Below the pieces are notes generated by a model. The model searched no databases. It was not told the DNA's origin and saw only the letters and a program-made list of their open reading frames with translations. Both the position numbers and the translations under genes were made by a program. Below are positions 10,001-21,900 of a stretch of DNA of 64,000 bases, one piece after another (within the stretch, counting starts at the first letter, position 1; each line of letters starts with the position of its first letter). The stretch is from NCBI RefSeq assembly GCF_002776525.5, contig NC_045441.1, positions 123,500,275-123,564,274 on the forward strand. Reading direction: 5' to 3'. Source of the DNA: Piliocolobus tephrosceles. Its lineage: Eukaryota; Chordata; Mammalia; Primates; Cercopithecidae.

Positions 10001-10454
10001 AGGGGAAAAAATACCAAACCTATGGAATCATTTAGTTTTCCTACCCTGACTGCCACGTTTCTTCTCTGATTCAGGCATTAGGTGCTTGAGAGGATGTTAC
10101 TAACCCATGTACCAAGCATGTGCTTTGATCTGCCATTCCAGGAAGTGAATGCTGCATATCTCAGTTTCTGACAGTTTCAGCTTATAAAGTGATCCCATAC
10201 AGAGCCCATCTACTCCCTACATGAATCATATGAAGCAGATAGGCATTATTAGTCCTAGGAGAAATATGATTAAATATATTTTCCAAGGCTCACTGGTGTG
10301 AATGCGTGCATGAGGCCGGGCAGGTAAGGTAAAGTGGGTAAAACTGATTTCTAAGGTAAATGTGTGAAACTGGCCGTAAATCACAGGAGTTTTGTTGGGG
10401 AATTAAAAAGTGTAAGCTCTGTCTGAATATATTTGAATTTACATTTTCAACATT
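10001..10454. other. Intergenic DNA, possible decayed MIR
   Basis: Mostly unrecognised. 10205-10300 faintly resembles a reversed MIR, too weak to call. Confidence 0.35.
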
Positions 10455-11317
10455 ATTTTTCACTGTGGTAACATGCACATCCCATAACCATTTTGACCAT
10501 CTTAACCATTTTAGAGTGTAAGGTTCTGTGGTATTAAATACACTCATGGTGTTGGGCTGCCATTCCCACCATCCAGCTCCAAAACTCTTCTCATCTTTCA
10601 AAACTGAAACTCTACACCCATTCTACAATAACTCCCCATTCCTGCCTCCCACCAGCCCCTGGAAATCTCCATTCTACTTTCTACCTCTGAATCTGACTTC
10701 TCTAGGTACTTCAGATAAGTGAAATTATACAGTATCTGTCCTTTAATGACTTATTTCATTTAGCATAATGTCCTCAAGATTCATCCATGTGATAGCATAT
10801 GTTAGACTCTCCTTCCTTTTTAAGACTAAATAATATTCCACTCTATGCATATCACACCTTTTGTCTAACCATTCATCATCCACAGACCCTTGGGTTGCTC
10901 CACCTTTTAGCTATTGTGAATAATGCTGCTATGAACACAGGGGTACAAATGTCTCTTTGAAACCCTTTCAGTTATTTTGGGGATAGATCTAGAAGTGAAA
11001 TTCCTGGATCATATGATAGTTTCACATTTAATTTTTTGAGGAACCTCCATACTGTTTTCCACAGTGGCTGCACCATTTTGTATTTCTACTAGCACTGCAC
11101 AGGGTTCCAATTTCTCCATTTCCTTGCTAGTACTCACTATGTTCTGTTTTTCGTATAGTGACTATTCTAGTGAGTGCGAAGTGGTATCTCATTCTGGTTT
11201 TGATTTGCATTTCCCTAACGATTAGTGATGTTGAGCAACTTTCCGTGTGTGTTGGTCATTTGTATATTTGTATATCTTCTTTGGAGAAATGCCTCTTTAA
11301 GTCCTTCAAATTCACAT
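10455..11317 (-). mobile_element. Old L1 (L1M) fragment, about 860 bp
   Basis: Reverse complement of the L1M ORF2 end and 3' region: 'cactgtggtaacatgcacat', 'tagcataatgtcctcaagat', 'ccacagtggctgcaccattt', 'gtggtatctcattctggttt'. Confidence 0.85.
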
Positions 11318-11494
11318 TGTTAAAACATGGCATACACCAATCTTTGAGCCAGATTTCTTCTCTAGGCTGCTGGCTTATGCCCCCGATCCTGTCCTAAGTG
11401 ACAGGGCCAGGAAAAGGATAAGCCAGCTCTTTAACACTCTCATTTGACACCAGCTCAGTCACTCCACCAGCTTACCCTGATATATTACTTTTGG

Positions 11495-11880
11495 GATTGG
11501 TTACATGGTACAAAATTCAAAAGGCCTAGAGGATACTAGTGTAAAATAATTTTCCTTCCCTCTCCTGAGCCCCAGTAACCCACTGCTCCCACTTTGAAGC
11601 AACCAGTGTCACCAGTGTTTTGTACATTCTCCCATTTTCTACAAAATATGTAGTTTCTTCACTCACATGCTGTTTTTTTCCTTAAAAATAGATGTTGGAG
11701 AATACTTATATTAGTAGTGTGTTGTTCTTTTTAATGACTGTATAATACTCCACTTATGATTATACCATCTTTTATTTAACTGGTTCTATTATTGGATCTT
11801 TAGGTTGGTTCCCATCTTTTGCTGTAACAGCCAGCACTGCATTGAATATCATGGTACGTATTTTTGAGTAAATTAAATAC
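11495..11880 (-). mobile_element. Old L1 (L1ME-like) 3' fragment
   Basis: Shows 'tacatggtacaaaattcaaa', 'gaagcaaccagtgtcaccag' and 'actgtataatactccactta', all typical of reversed L1ME 3' sequence. Confidence 0.6.
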
Positions 11881-12479
11881 GTGGACAACTGGCCCTTGCT
11901 TGGCTATGAAACGTAGGTTAATGGACTGACACACTTTAGATTTGTAACCGTAGCATGGATAGTACAAGCTTTCGAAGAACTCCTGTAGCTAAGGATTCTT
12001 CTTTCCAAATCTTCTCCCTGTAACCAGATAGTTTAAAAAAAATCCAAACCCCAAATACAGATAACACCAAAGCAGATTTTTGTTTAATACGTAAGTATAA
12101 TATAAAATGTTATTATAGTATACTTTATATAGTGTCTGAAAAGTACAGCCTACAGTAATTCCTCACAGATCCAGTATCATTAGGAAATAACTCATTGCAA
12201 CTAACCAAGAACTTCCAGATAACATATTGACTTTAGAACTGAAATTTTTTGTACTAAAGTAATTTTGAATGGAGGTCTTCATGCAATCCCCTGCTTTATC
12301 AAGTGTGATACATCAAATATTGGCTATCCTTGTTTGTGCATTCAATGCCATGGTTTTGAGCATCCCCTATTGCAATGTGCTGATTCTCACTGAGCCACTG
12401 GGTGAACCATGGTCTGAGAACCCTCATACAAAATAGACCCCGTTTCCTCCAGGAAGTCGTCTGATACCTAAGACTGATC
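11881..12479. other. Intergenic DNA, nothing recognised
   Basis: No coding potential and no named repeat. Confidence 0.5.
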
Positions 12480-12715
12480 AATGCTCCTCCGGTGCCCCCT
12501 AGTGTCCTGTACTTCCCCTTGGCCTCTTAACACATTGTATTGAAATCATTTCTTGCTCGTCTGCCCCCACCACACCTTTGTGTATGAACCAGGGTGCCTC
12601 TGTGAAGGCAAGGATATGTTCTTGTCACTTCTATGTACCCAGCTCCTCAGGATAGTGCCTAGCCTACAATAGTCACCCACAAATACGTGTTGAGTGAATG
12701 AATGATTGAAGGAAC
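12480..12715 (+). mobile_element. L2 LINE 3' end
   Basis: Shows 'gtgaaggcaaggatatgttc', 'gtacccagctcctcaggata' and 'gttgagtgaatgaatgattg', the usual L2 3' end. 12716-13269 holds nothing I recognise. Confidence 0.75.
12491..12505 (-). promoter_or_regulatory. CTCF-like core motif
   Basis: On the minus strand ACACTAGGGGGCACC matches the CTCF core (CCASYAGRGGGCRCT) at 13 of 15 positions. It lies at the edge of an L2. Confidence 0.55.
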
Positions 12716-13269
12716 AAAGGAGTAAATAGATTCCTATATTCCTTGAGTCTTTCTCTCTGCTTTTTATAGCTTTTATTTTTGTCTTCTTTCACACTGTTGC
12801 TCTTTTTAAATTCAGCATGTTGCCCTTGGCCGCTGTCCCCCTCTAACTCTCTGCAGCTTGAGAAACCCAACTGCGCTATTAAGATTGGGTTTAAAAACGT
12901 GTAGGGAATGGAGGCCTCTCCATGATTCAAGTTTGTAGCTTTAGTGCATAATCTTTCTGACAAGTGTTTTGGGAATTCCAAGACATATTTTGTTTTCCTC
13001 CTGGCTCTTGGGTTCTGAATGGAGTTGTCAGTCAGCTGATTGCTAGATTTAAAAGTTACTGCTATTTTGTAAGTCTACAAAAAATTAGTGAAGAGCCTAG
13101 TTATGTGGCCAACACGACACTAGGAAGTATGGGATTATCCATCACAGTGCTTGCACATGGTAAGAGATTAATGTGTATTTATTGATAGGCAAAAGAAAAG
13201 CTCAGAGCATGTTCCCCTTGCCCTCAGTAATATCTGATGTATGGAGCAATTGCACAATGCCAGAAATTT

Positions 13270-13470
13270 TATTCAAGTTATCTCATTTAGTCTTCATAAA
13301 AATATAGTGAGATGGGCACTATTATAATATTCATTTCATAGATGAGGAGATTGAGGCTTAGAGAAATTAAGAGCCTTTCCAAGGCGCTATTAAGTTGGGA
13401 GTTTGGCTAACACCCAGATCTGTCTGATTCTCAAAACCATAGTCATAACTACTCTACTCCACTGATCCTA
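13270..13470 (-). mobile_element. MIR SINE
   Basis: Reversed MIR core: 'catagatgaggagattgaggctta', 'gaaattaagagcctttccaagg'. Confidence 0.8.
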
Positions 13471-13529
13471 GAGGCTTTCAGTTTCATCAGAGAGGCAAGA
13501 TAAACACAGATGAAACCACTAAGACTGTT

Positions 13530-14020
13530 CAAAATACTCCAGTTTGTGACCTGGCCCCTGGTACCTTTCTCCTACTCATCTGCTCACTCTTGCCTGTGCA
13601 ATCTGCCCTCCAGCCATGCTGGGCCCCTTGCAGCATACTGAGCTCATTCCTGCCCCAGCGTCTCTGCCTGGGCCATTTCCTCAGCCTGGAACACTCTCTC
13701 CTGAGGTGTATCCATGGCTCTCTCCTTCCTTTCATTTAGTTCTGTACTTATATGTTACTTTCTCACAGAGATCTTTTTTGACCACCTTATCTAAAATAGC
13801 ATCCCCTGACACTATGTTTTAACTTACTCTGCTTTATTTTCTTTGTTTTACCATTACTTAACAGGATATCAATTATCTTTCTATATTTTCGTTTTTATTG
13901 CCTGTCTCTTCCACTCAGCAGTAAACTCCAGGAAGCCGGAGACTTTGTGTGAATCTCCAGCACCTAGAACAGTGCCTGGCACATAGTAGCACTCAGTATA
14001 TACTTGTCAAATGAACAAAT
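13530..14020 (+). mobile_element. L2 LINE 3' region
   Basis: Long L2 match: 'tgcctgtgcaatctgccctc', 'aacactctctcctgaggtg', 'gcacctagaacagtgcctgg', 'cacatagtagcactcagtat'. Confidence 0.85.
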
Positions 14021-14084
14021 GCCTTTACTATGTATGTCAGTGTTCTTTAAGGTAATTGACATATTTTGAACAGCAATCCCATGC

Positions 14085-14290
14085 CGGGTATTTTACCAGA
14101 TGTTTTTCATTACAGTATCTTATATATTACTTTGCCACAGCCCTATGGGAGATGTGCATTATTTTATTTTCATTTTACAGACACAGATAAGGAAATTAAG
14201 TTCAGAGAGGTTAAAGAACAGGCTCCAGGCAGCTGGTGGCCGAGCAGGATCCGGACGACAGCGTCTGACTTGGAGTCCATGCTCTTTTCC
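14085..14290 (-). mobile_element. MIR SINE
   Basis: Reversed MIR: 'cattttacagacacagataa', 'gttcagagaggttaaagaac', 'ttggagtccatgctcttttcc'. 14291-14929 is otherwise unrecognised, apart from a short (TTTG)n run at 14738-14768. Confidence 0.8.
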
Positions 14291-14929
14291 ACTGTGAGTT
14301 TGTCCCGGGAGTTCATTCTTCCAGGCTTATTTTTCTTGCAATGCTAAAGTCTACGTCTCCAAAGCTTTTAGTGGCAAGTAGTTTCCCTTCCATTTTGCCC
14401 TCATGGTATTTCAACAAGTTCTAACAGGATGGAGAAGAAAACTGAATTACAGGCTTTTCAAGCTCCAGTCTAATGTCCACAACATAACCTCACAAAGGTC
14501 AGGATACAGGAAGCCTGCTTGTTCAGGATCAGATTTCATCCGAGATTCTTCATATCTCTTTGCTTTTCAACCATGACAGATGGCTTATGTGAGTGGTAAT
14601 GGGGAGTGGTCGGAGGAATGCCAAAGCAAAGAAGGCTTTATGTTCCTGCCCACCCCACTAACATAAGGAAAACTTGTTTCCTAGAAAGAATGTCTCCCAA
14701 AGTTTCTGATGACATGGTAACGGGTTTTGTTCAAGTGCAGTTTGTTTGTTTATTTGTTTGTTTGTTTTAGATGGAGTCTCAAGGAAGTTGGAGCCATCAA
14801 GCCTATAGTGGTGACAGCTAGGAAAGGGAAGGGCCGGCATGCCCGCCCCCAGGGTGCTAAGTTTTCACAAGGCAGCTGGGAGAACCCTAGGCAACTAACT
14901 TTTATCCTGCAGTTACTCTGCTGCAGGCA

Positions 14930-15060
14930 ACATACTGGCCCTTACACAGATCCCCAAAGCAGGTGTCATCATCCACAATTCGCAATTTTCAAAAAAATGA
15001 AAGAGAAACTCAGAGAGGTTGATAGTTAACCCAAGGTCACACACGTAAGATACACTTTCC
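14930..15060 (-). mobile_element. MIR SINE fragment
   Basis: Contains 'gaaactcagagaggttgata' and 'acccaaggtcacacacgta', the reversed MIR core. Confidence 0.65.
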
Positions 15061-15089
15061 TGTTTAAAAGCCTTCGTGAATCTCTTATA

Positions 15090-15560
15090 TCTTTACAGAA
15101 AAAGAAATTCCAAACTTGTGTCCGGGGCCCTTTACACCCTAACTTCCCAGTTTCATTCCACAGCCCTCCACCTCCTGCACGTGGACATCCCTGAGCATGG
15201 CCGCGTGGTCCTGCTCTGATGCTTTGCACCTGTTCTTGTCTCTATATACGCCCTCTCTGTAGGGCCACCTGACAAACATCAGCTCATTTTTCCAAATTCT
15301 GTCCAGGTGTGTCCTCCTCCTCCAGGAAGTCTTCCAAGCTCATCTTGAGTTAGGGTTCCCTTTTATGAGCTTTGATAGCACCCTGTGCTTTGTGTATCTT
15401 CCACGATGCTGCAATTCACTACAAACCCAAATCTGACTGTCACTTCCAGACTCACACTCTTCAGTGGCTTCCCATGGTCCAGAGAATCCAAGGCCAAATT
15501 CTGAATGGAAGTGCGGCATCCGATACTCAACCCTCTTGATGTGAAATCTCTTCCCCAACC
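15090..15560 (+). mobile_element. L2 LINE fragment, rearranged
   Basis: Pyrimidine-rich L2-like text ('ctttgcacctgttcttgtctc', 'tcctccaggaagtcttccaagc'), then L2 body text ('cagtggcttcccatggtcca') out of normal order. Probably two L2 pieces. Confidence 0.6.
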
Positions 15561-15590
15561 TTTTCTTCTCAAATTGCATCATCCAGTTTG

Positions 15591-15717
15591 GTAGCTACTA
15601 GCCCCATCGACTATTTACATTTAAAATATGTGAAGTTAAAGAAAATGAAAAATTCAGTTTTTTAGTCAAATTAGCCACATTTTAAGTACTCAATGGTCAC
15701 AAGTGGCTAGTGGCTAC
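15591..15717. mobile_element. Short DNA-transposon-like element with terminal inverted repeats
   Basis: GTAGCTACTAGCC (15591-15603) and GGCTAGTGGCTAC (15705-15717) are inverted repeats, 12 of 13 matching. The body ('ttagccacattttaagtact') resembles a common hAT-like element whose name I cannot fix. Confidence 0.65.
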
Positions 15718-15764
15718 CATATTAGTGCGTTTACTATGTAGATTTAAGTTATAAAACATGATGT

Positions 15765-15975
15765 TATGGGGCATATTTAGATAGTTAAAAGGTTGTGATA
15801 GTGAAGCAACTTAACATACCCATTATCTCAGATAGTTACCTGTGCTTTTTTGTTTTTGGGGCAACAGCAGCTAAAATCTACTCATTTATCGCGAATCTCA
15901 CATACGGTAAATTTTATTACCTATAGTCCTCATGTTGCACATTAGATATCTAGACTTGTCCATTCTACACACCTT
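15765..15975 (-). mobile_element. Old L1 (L1M) 3' fragment
   Basis: Shows 'acatacccattatctcagat', 'acctatagtcctcatgttgc', 'acattagatatctagacttg', typical reversed L1M 3' UTR. Confidence 0.7.
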
Positions 15976-16084
15976 CTCCTTTGGCAGTGCTGATTTACAG
16001 AACGTTGCCATCATTGCAGGAAGTTCTACTGGATGGTGCTGCTCTGGAGCCGTCTACCTCCGCTTCTTGCATCACTTTTGACAC

Positions 16085-16505
16085 CAATAGATTAAAATTT
16101 CTTGTTCCTCTGTGCATCTGCTTGTGCTATTTCCTCTGCCTGGACTTCCCTTTCTACTCTTGCCTCCTGGATCAGTTTTACGTATCTCCCAATATAAGTT
16201 CAGGCGTTGCATCCTCCAAGAACCTTTCCATGAATCCTGACTGGGCTAGGAGCCCCTCTCCGTGTTCTTACAGCTTCCTTTTCCTACCTCTTTCACAGCA
16301 CATATCCTCTTGGGTATTCAGCATATCTCAGTTGGAGAGGCCATGAGGGTAAACAAGGACCCTGGGCCTTATCCATCTATTTCTTGCTCTGTTGGCTCCA
16401 TGTAGCCGGGGTTGAGCTATTTTTTTCAGCACTGGAAACCTAGTGCCTAGAATAATATTGGTTCATAATGTATGCTCAATAGAAACTTGCTAAATGAATG
16501 AATGG
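16085..16505 (+). mobile_element. L2 LINE 3' end
   Basis: 'ctcctccaagaacctttcc'-type text, 'cctagtgcctagaataatat' and terminal 'tgctaaatgaatgaatgg'. Confidence 0.7.
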
Positions 16506-17165
16506 CTCTACATGGGTCTGCAGTAAGATATCCTTGGGAGAGCCTGGAGGTGCAAATATTGACATCCACTAGAACAACAGAGTGTGCTATTAGATCATTC
16601 GTCTCTCCCCTCCCCACCTCTTCTCCTCCTCTCCTTCTTCTTCACATTTTTGGATGTTTTCTGCTGTTTACCACAGAATAAAAGGGAAATACATAAAAAT
16701 GTCAAGAAAAGACATAAAAATTATCCATCATCCCAACATTGAGAGATGATGATTTTCCAACATTGTTTTATTAGCATTATTAACTTTTATTAGCATTTTT
16801 ATTAGCATTATTATTTTATTAACATTATTATTTTAACTATTAACTCTCTGTCAGTATTCATTGAATCAGTATTGATTGTTCAGTTTTTACTTGGTTTGGC
16901 ATAGCTGAAAGTTGCACTCAGCAGACGGGACAAGGGACAGTTGGGCAGTGGTGCATGATGAATCTTTCCAACAAAACTGGATAGAGAACTGTGAGGTTGT
17001 TCTCCGAAAAGAGCTACTCTCTGAAGGGCTGCTACTAGTTTGTCCAGAAAATGGCCCTTCTTTAGTGTCTTGGCCCAAAAAGGTGGTGAAAAGAAGGTTC
17101 AGAGAACATTGGTTGATTCATAAAAACTATTCAGCAGCTCAACAGAATAGCAATACTTAACTTTG
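16506..17165. other. Intergenic DNA with an ATT-rich patch
   Basis: 16750-16845 repeats TTATTAGCATT-like units (simple AT-rich). The 82-codon frame at 16912-17160 resembles no protein I know. Confidence 0.5.
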
Positions 17166-17169
17166 TCAT

Positions 17170-17935
17170 AGAAAACTATACAGGTTATTCTCCGTTGTCC
17201 CTCCAGATTCATTTTCCACCCTCTTCTGTCCTGTTTTGAGCCCTGAGAGTCCCATCTTTATGGAACATGCCACCCAGGTACCAGTCAAGAGATCAGAGGG
17301 CAGGAAGAGAGAGAACTCAAGGTCTTTCTTCCCCCCGCTACTTGTCCCCATGGGCGATGGTTCTGGCAATGGCAGCATCTTTCTACCTAAGACCATAATT
17401 CCTGATAGGAAAATCCTCTCCCATGAATATAACTCATGCCAGGTTCCCTCTCTTTGTCCCTTCAGGCCTAGGGTTGTACTGCTGCTAGCCTCTGGAGGTT
17501 TAATCATCCTTTATTCTTTTTTTTTTTTTTTTTTTTTTTGAGACGGAGTCTTGCTCTGCCGCCCGGGCTGGAGTGCAGTGGCCGGATCTCAGCTCACTGC
17601 AAGCTCCGCCTCCCGGGTTTCCGCCATTCTCCTGCCTCAGCCTCCGGAGTAGCTGGGACTACAGGCGCCCGCCACCTCGCCCGGCTAGTTTTTTTGTATT
17701 TTTAGTAGAGACGGGGTTTCACCGTGTTAGCCAGGATGGTCCCGATCTCCTGACCTTGTGATCCGCCCGTCTCGTCCCCCCAAAGTGCTGGGATTACAGG
17801 CTTGAGCCACCGCGCCCGGCCAACCATCCTTTATTCTTAACCCCGTGCACGTTTCCATAGCCAGCCCCTTCATACAACTTTGTCTAATTAATCTTTTAAT
17901 ATATCATCTGTTTCCTTTTGGGACCCTGACTGATG
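17170..17935 (+). mobile_element. Ancient interspersed repeat (unresolved) split by an Alu
   Basis: Ends 'catctgtttccttttgggacc...ctgactgatgg', which matches the end of the element at 47440-47955, so both are copies of one old family (probably LTR-like). The AluYRa-like insertion at 17519-17821 interrupts it. Confidence 0.4.
17519..17821 (-). mobile_element. Young AluY of Old World monkey type (AluYRa-like)
   Basis: Little diverged and full length. It has 'ggctTgagccaccgcgcccgg' and 'cacctcgcccggctagtttt', which I recall as cercopithecoid AluY markers, where human AluY has 'ggcgtgagccacc' and 'ggctaatttt'. AATCATCCTTTATTCTT (17502-17518) and AACCATCCTTTATTCTT (17822-17838) flank it. Confidence 0.88.
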
Positions 17936-18029
17936 GCAGAGTGGCAAATTACACACTGTCTGCTTTGGGGGTCTACCTCTTCCTCAACTTAATGTAGACA
18001 TTGATATTTGTGGGCAAGATGCTACAGAG

Positions 18030-18238
18030 CAGGGACTGGAAAACCACGGAGACAGACAGCACAAATGCACCCGCTGTCTGTTTTTGTAAATAAAGTTTTA
18101 TCCGACCCCAGGAACGCCCATTGATTTACATATTTTCTATGGCTGGCTTTTGTGCTGCAGCAGCAGAGTTGAGAAGTTGTGAGAAAGCCTAAAATCTTTG
18201 CTATCTGGCCTTTTAAAGATGCAGTTTTCCAACCCCTG
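18030..18238 (-). mobile_element. hAT-Charlie nonautonomous element
   Basis: Terminal inverted repeats CAGGGACTGGAAAAC and GTTTTCCAACCCCTG. The body has 'ctgtttttgtaaataaagtttta' and 'ctatggctggcttttgtgctg', a familiar Charlie-type element. Exact name not fixed. Confidence 0.75.
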
Positions 18239-18387
18239 CTGTAAAACCACACAAAGTCCTCTAGGCTAAATTCATCAATGTATTGCTCTCTATGTCCACA
18301 GACTCACGTAGAAAAGTCACACATCCTTTGCCTGTGCTGACCCCACCCTTGACGCCAATGCTGTGAAGTCAGCGTTTTATGGTACAT

Positions 18388-18635
18388 CAGATTGTAGGTT
18401 ATGGCGCCAGACAGACCTTGGTTCAAGTCTCAGTTCTAACATTTACTAGCAGACCTTGGGCAATTTTTTAGAATTCTCTAAACCAAACTCAAGTTCTTAA
18501 TCTGTAAAAAGGAAATAATACTACCTCCTTCCCTCATAGATTCATAGTGAGAAATGAATAAGATGTGTAATGTAAAATGCTTAACCCAGGGCCTGGTGCA
18601 TATGAATGCTTTGAAATTGTTAGCCCTCTATGCAC
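18388..18635 (+). mobile_element. Nearly full-length MIR SINE
   Basis: Sense MIR: 'gacagaccttggttcaagtc', 'gaccttgggcaattttttag', 'taatctgtaaaaaggaaata', then the 3' end. 18640-18900 has no clear element. Confidence 0.85.
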
Positions 18636-18900
18636 CAAGCCCTGTGCTAAGAGGTGGAAGTAGAAATATGTAATACGTAGGACATAGTCTTTTGCCTCAG
18701 GGAGCTCATAGATATAACAAAAGATAGAGATTGCTTCCCTATAGAGATTTTTTTCATGTCCAATTTGGTACTATAATACAGCCTGAACCCTTCCACCCAC
18801 CTCCCCCTGCACATCCCCACTCCTTTTCAAATTCCTACGTCTGTCCTGTCTAGTCCCAATTGGGCAAATTGCAGAACCTCGTGTTTGGTGGAAAGGTCTT

Positions 18901-19639
18901 TGATATGGTTTGGACGTTTGTCCTCTGCAAATCTCATGTTGAAATGTAACTCCCAGTGTTGACGGTGGGGCCTGGTGGGAGGTGTTTGGGTCATGGAGCC
19001 AGAACTCTCACGAATAGCTTGGTGGTGTCCTTGAGATAATGAGTGAGTTCTCGCTCTGAGTTCATGTGTCATCTTGTTGATTAAAGGAGTATAGAGCCTT
19101 CCCTTCTCTTGCTGCTGCTTTCACTATGTGTATGCCTGCTCTGCCTTTACTTTCCACCATGAATACAAATTCCCTGAGGCCTCACCAGAAGCCAAGCAGA
19201 TGCCAGCACCATGCTTCTTGTATAGCCTGCGGAACTGAGCCACTTAAGCCTCTTTTTTTGTTTTGTTTTGTTTTGTTTTGAGACAGAGTGTCATTTTGTT
19301 AACCAGGCTAGAGTGCAGTGGCATGATCTCAGCTTACTGCAACCTCTGCCTCCTGAGTTCAAGCAAGTCTCATGCTTCAGCCTCCCTAGTAGCTGGACTT
19401 ACAGGCATATGCCATCACACCCAGCTAATGTTTTGCATTTTTAGTAGACAAGGGGTTTGTTTCAACATGTTGGCCAGGCTGGTCTCTAACTCCTGACATC
19501 AAGTGATCTGCCTGCCTCAGCCTACCAAAGTGCTGGGATTATGGGCGTGAGCCACCGTGCCCAGCCATAAACGTCTTTTCTTTATAAATTACCCAGCCTT
19601 ATGTATTCCTTTATAGCAATGCAAGAATGGACTAACACA
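18901..19639 (+). mobile_element. Solo MST-type LTR (ERVL-MaLR), split by an Alu
   Basis: Starts TGATATGGTTTGGACG and ends 'gaatggactaacaca', as MaLR LTRs do. A perfect 5-bp duplication GTCTT flanks it (18896-18900 and 19640-19644). An antisense Alu sits at 19257-19567. No internal retroviral sequence is present, so it is a recombined solo LTR. Confidence 0.88.
19257..19567 (-). mobile_element. AluS inside the MST LTR
   Basis: Reverse Alu with (TTTTG)n tail. Imperfect duplication TAAGCCTCTTTT (19245-19256) and TAAACGTCTTTT (19568-19579). Confidence 0.9.
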
Positions 19640-19644
19640 GTCTT

Positions 19645-20350
19645 CATTATTGCCACTGCCCTGTTGTCATCCATCAGGTGGTAGTAGCTCTGCTCTGTTA
19701 AAGGTGATTTGTGAACTACTTGGAGGTTATCATTTCAAGGCCTCCCAATTCCATGGGTTCAGATGGAAAGATGCAGCTAGTGTGCAATGTCCTTTGCCTT
19801 TTATCTGCCTCATTGAGCTGAGATGCAATGATTCATCTGCAGTAGAGTCTTCCATACTACCACATCATCAGAAAGATCTCTGCTTACTTATTGGCATTCC
19901 GTGGGAGCCTTAGTGACAATGCTGAGCTGATGGAAGGGTCGTATGCATCATGAATATGAATATCATTATTCAAATTACCCTGGTAGATGTTGAAGATAAA
20001 AGGCAATGTTTTATTTTGTGTTCATTAAGCACTAGAGGGTATTTTCCCGTGGCTGCCGACTCATTATGCCTGTTATGGTTAATGGGAGTTAAATTCCAGC
20101 ATCATATTAAGGGGAAGAAACGATCCCTCAAGTATTTGGAAACCCCTTCCTCCAAATTGCAGATCAAAGCTAGGTTAGGAACTTCTATGCTGTCTTGCTA
20201 ATGGATTAGACAAATTGCATGATTTGAATTTTTCTCTCCAAATGCTAACTTTCCCTAAGTAGAAATGATTACAGACATTTTGTAAGCATGAGAGATTGTG
20301 TGGTCTACTAGAACCAACCATCTTTATGGTTTTTGCCTCCAGGGGAGAAA
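19645..20350. other. Single-copy block, candidate conserved noncoding element
   Basis: No repeat recognised. 19940-20130 has a homeodomain-like AT composition ('gttatggttaatgggagttaaatt') and a weak CTCF-like GCACTAGAGGGTA (20029-20041). Conservation cannot be judged from one sequence. Confidence 0.4.
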
Positions 20351-20365
20351 AAATAACATTGTCTA

Positions 20366-20666
20366 GGCCGGGTTCGGTGGCTCACGCCTGTAATCCCAGC
20401 ACTTTGGGAGGCCAAGGCCAGCGGATCACAAGGTCAGGAGATCGAGACCATCCTGGCCAACATAGTGAAACCCCGTCTCTACTAAAAATACAAAAATTAG
20501 CTGCGCATGGTGGAGTGTGCCCGTAATCTCAGCTACTCAGGAGGTTGAGGCAGGAGAATTGCTTGAACCAAGGAGTTAGAGGTTACAGTGAGCCAAGATC
20601 ATGTCACTGCACTCCAACCTGGGCAACAGAGTGAAACAGCAAGACTCCATCCCCCCCTCAAACAAA
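20366..20666 (+). mobile_element. AluS, full length with target-site duplication
   Basis: Sense Alu from 'ggccgggttcggtggctcac'. AAATAACATTGTCTA (20351-20365) and AATTAACATTGTCTA (20667-20681) flank it. Confidence 0.95.
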
Positions 20667-20682
20667 AATTAACATTGTCTAA

Positions 20683-20855
20683 ATATCTGTTACGTACCAG
20701 GGGCTCTGCTTATGCCTTCTCACTCACAGTGGACAAAAGCCCCAATGAGACATCATATATATGAGGAAACTGAGGCCCAGAATGGTTAAATTACCCACCT
20801 CAAATCACCCAGCCGATAGGAGCGCCAGACAAGCAGCCCAGGGCTTTCCGGCTTA
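20683..20855 (-). mobile_element. MIR SINE
   Basis: Reversed MIR: 'tatgaggaaactgaggcccag', 'gttaaattacccacctcaaat'. 20856-21624 is single-copy-looking with nothing recognised. Confidence 0.8.
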
Positions 20856-21624
20856 AAAACATGAGAATCTACTGTTTGGGGCCATCTCCCAAGTGTCTGT
20901 CAGATGCCTGCTTTAGGAGAATGTTATGTTCGAGGATGGAGCAGGCATACGAGAAGAGCAAAAACCGAGCTCATAACAAAATTGCCAGAGAGGTGTGGCT
21001 GATTCATAAGAACCCATACAAGCGATCTGCTTTTGTGGTTTTCTCCTCTTCCATAAACCTGCTGATGAGAAAATGAATTAATTCCGGGTTACTGTGGGTG
21101 AGAGCTAGGCAAGTGCCCCTTTCTGTGACTTGGGAGAGAGAAGGAGCCTGTCAGAGGTGAGGGAATGTGGGCAGGAAAGAGCAAGTTGTTGGGTCGTGCC
21201 TTCAGCATCCTCCTGGAGTAGGAGGCTCAACCTTGTCTGTCACCTTACTGTAGAGTAGGCTTTTAGTGACTTCTGGAAGGAAAGAAATCCTAGAAAGCTT
21301 AGCACCATGCAGGTTTTCATAACATTTAAGACAAAATGTCTCTGCTGCCACATAACACCTGTTCTCTTGTTGTCACTGAAGATGGAGTAAAAAATTAATC
21401 CCTGCCCTCTTCATAGCATCTCTTCCTGTGACTGCTTCTGGGCCCTAAATAGAACATGGCCCAGCTTTGTATCTTCCTCCCAGGACCCATTTTCTGGGTC
21501 TGGGTAATGTCTGTGTTGTTCCCCTTTGTGCTCTCTTCAGCTCAGCTCTGTCTGGAGTGAAATGTGGGGCCCAGGAGGAAATGGAAATGGATCCACTAAG
21601 CAACACTTGGAGAAACAGACGACT

Positions 21625-21900
21625 CTGCTGAGACCCCACCTGGAAGGCTGTGCTCAGCTCTGAGCACCTAATTACCAGCCAGGTACAGACAAATGGGGTG
21701 AGCGTGAGGGGAAATGCAACAAGAATGATGGAGAAGGACAACCTGATTTATGAAGAAAGATTAAAAGAGCTGAATAGGTAGAGCTCAGTAAATGATGATC
21801 TGGAAGAACTCTGGGACCATCCACTTTACAGTTGAAGGTTGTAAACAGTCAGCAGAGTAAGAATTATTTTGGTTAGAGCTAAGAAATATAACAAAGAGTA
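21625..21900 (+). mobile_element. CR1/L3 LINE fossil
   Basis: Shows 'ctgctgagaccccacctgga', 'gctcagctctgagcacc', 'atggagaaggacaacctgat' and 'atgaagaaagattaaaagag', the conserved 3' text of mammalian L3/CR1. Very old. 21901-22339 holds nothing else I recognise. Confidence 0.7.
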
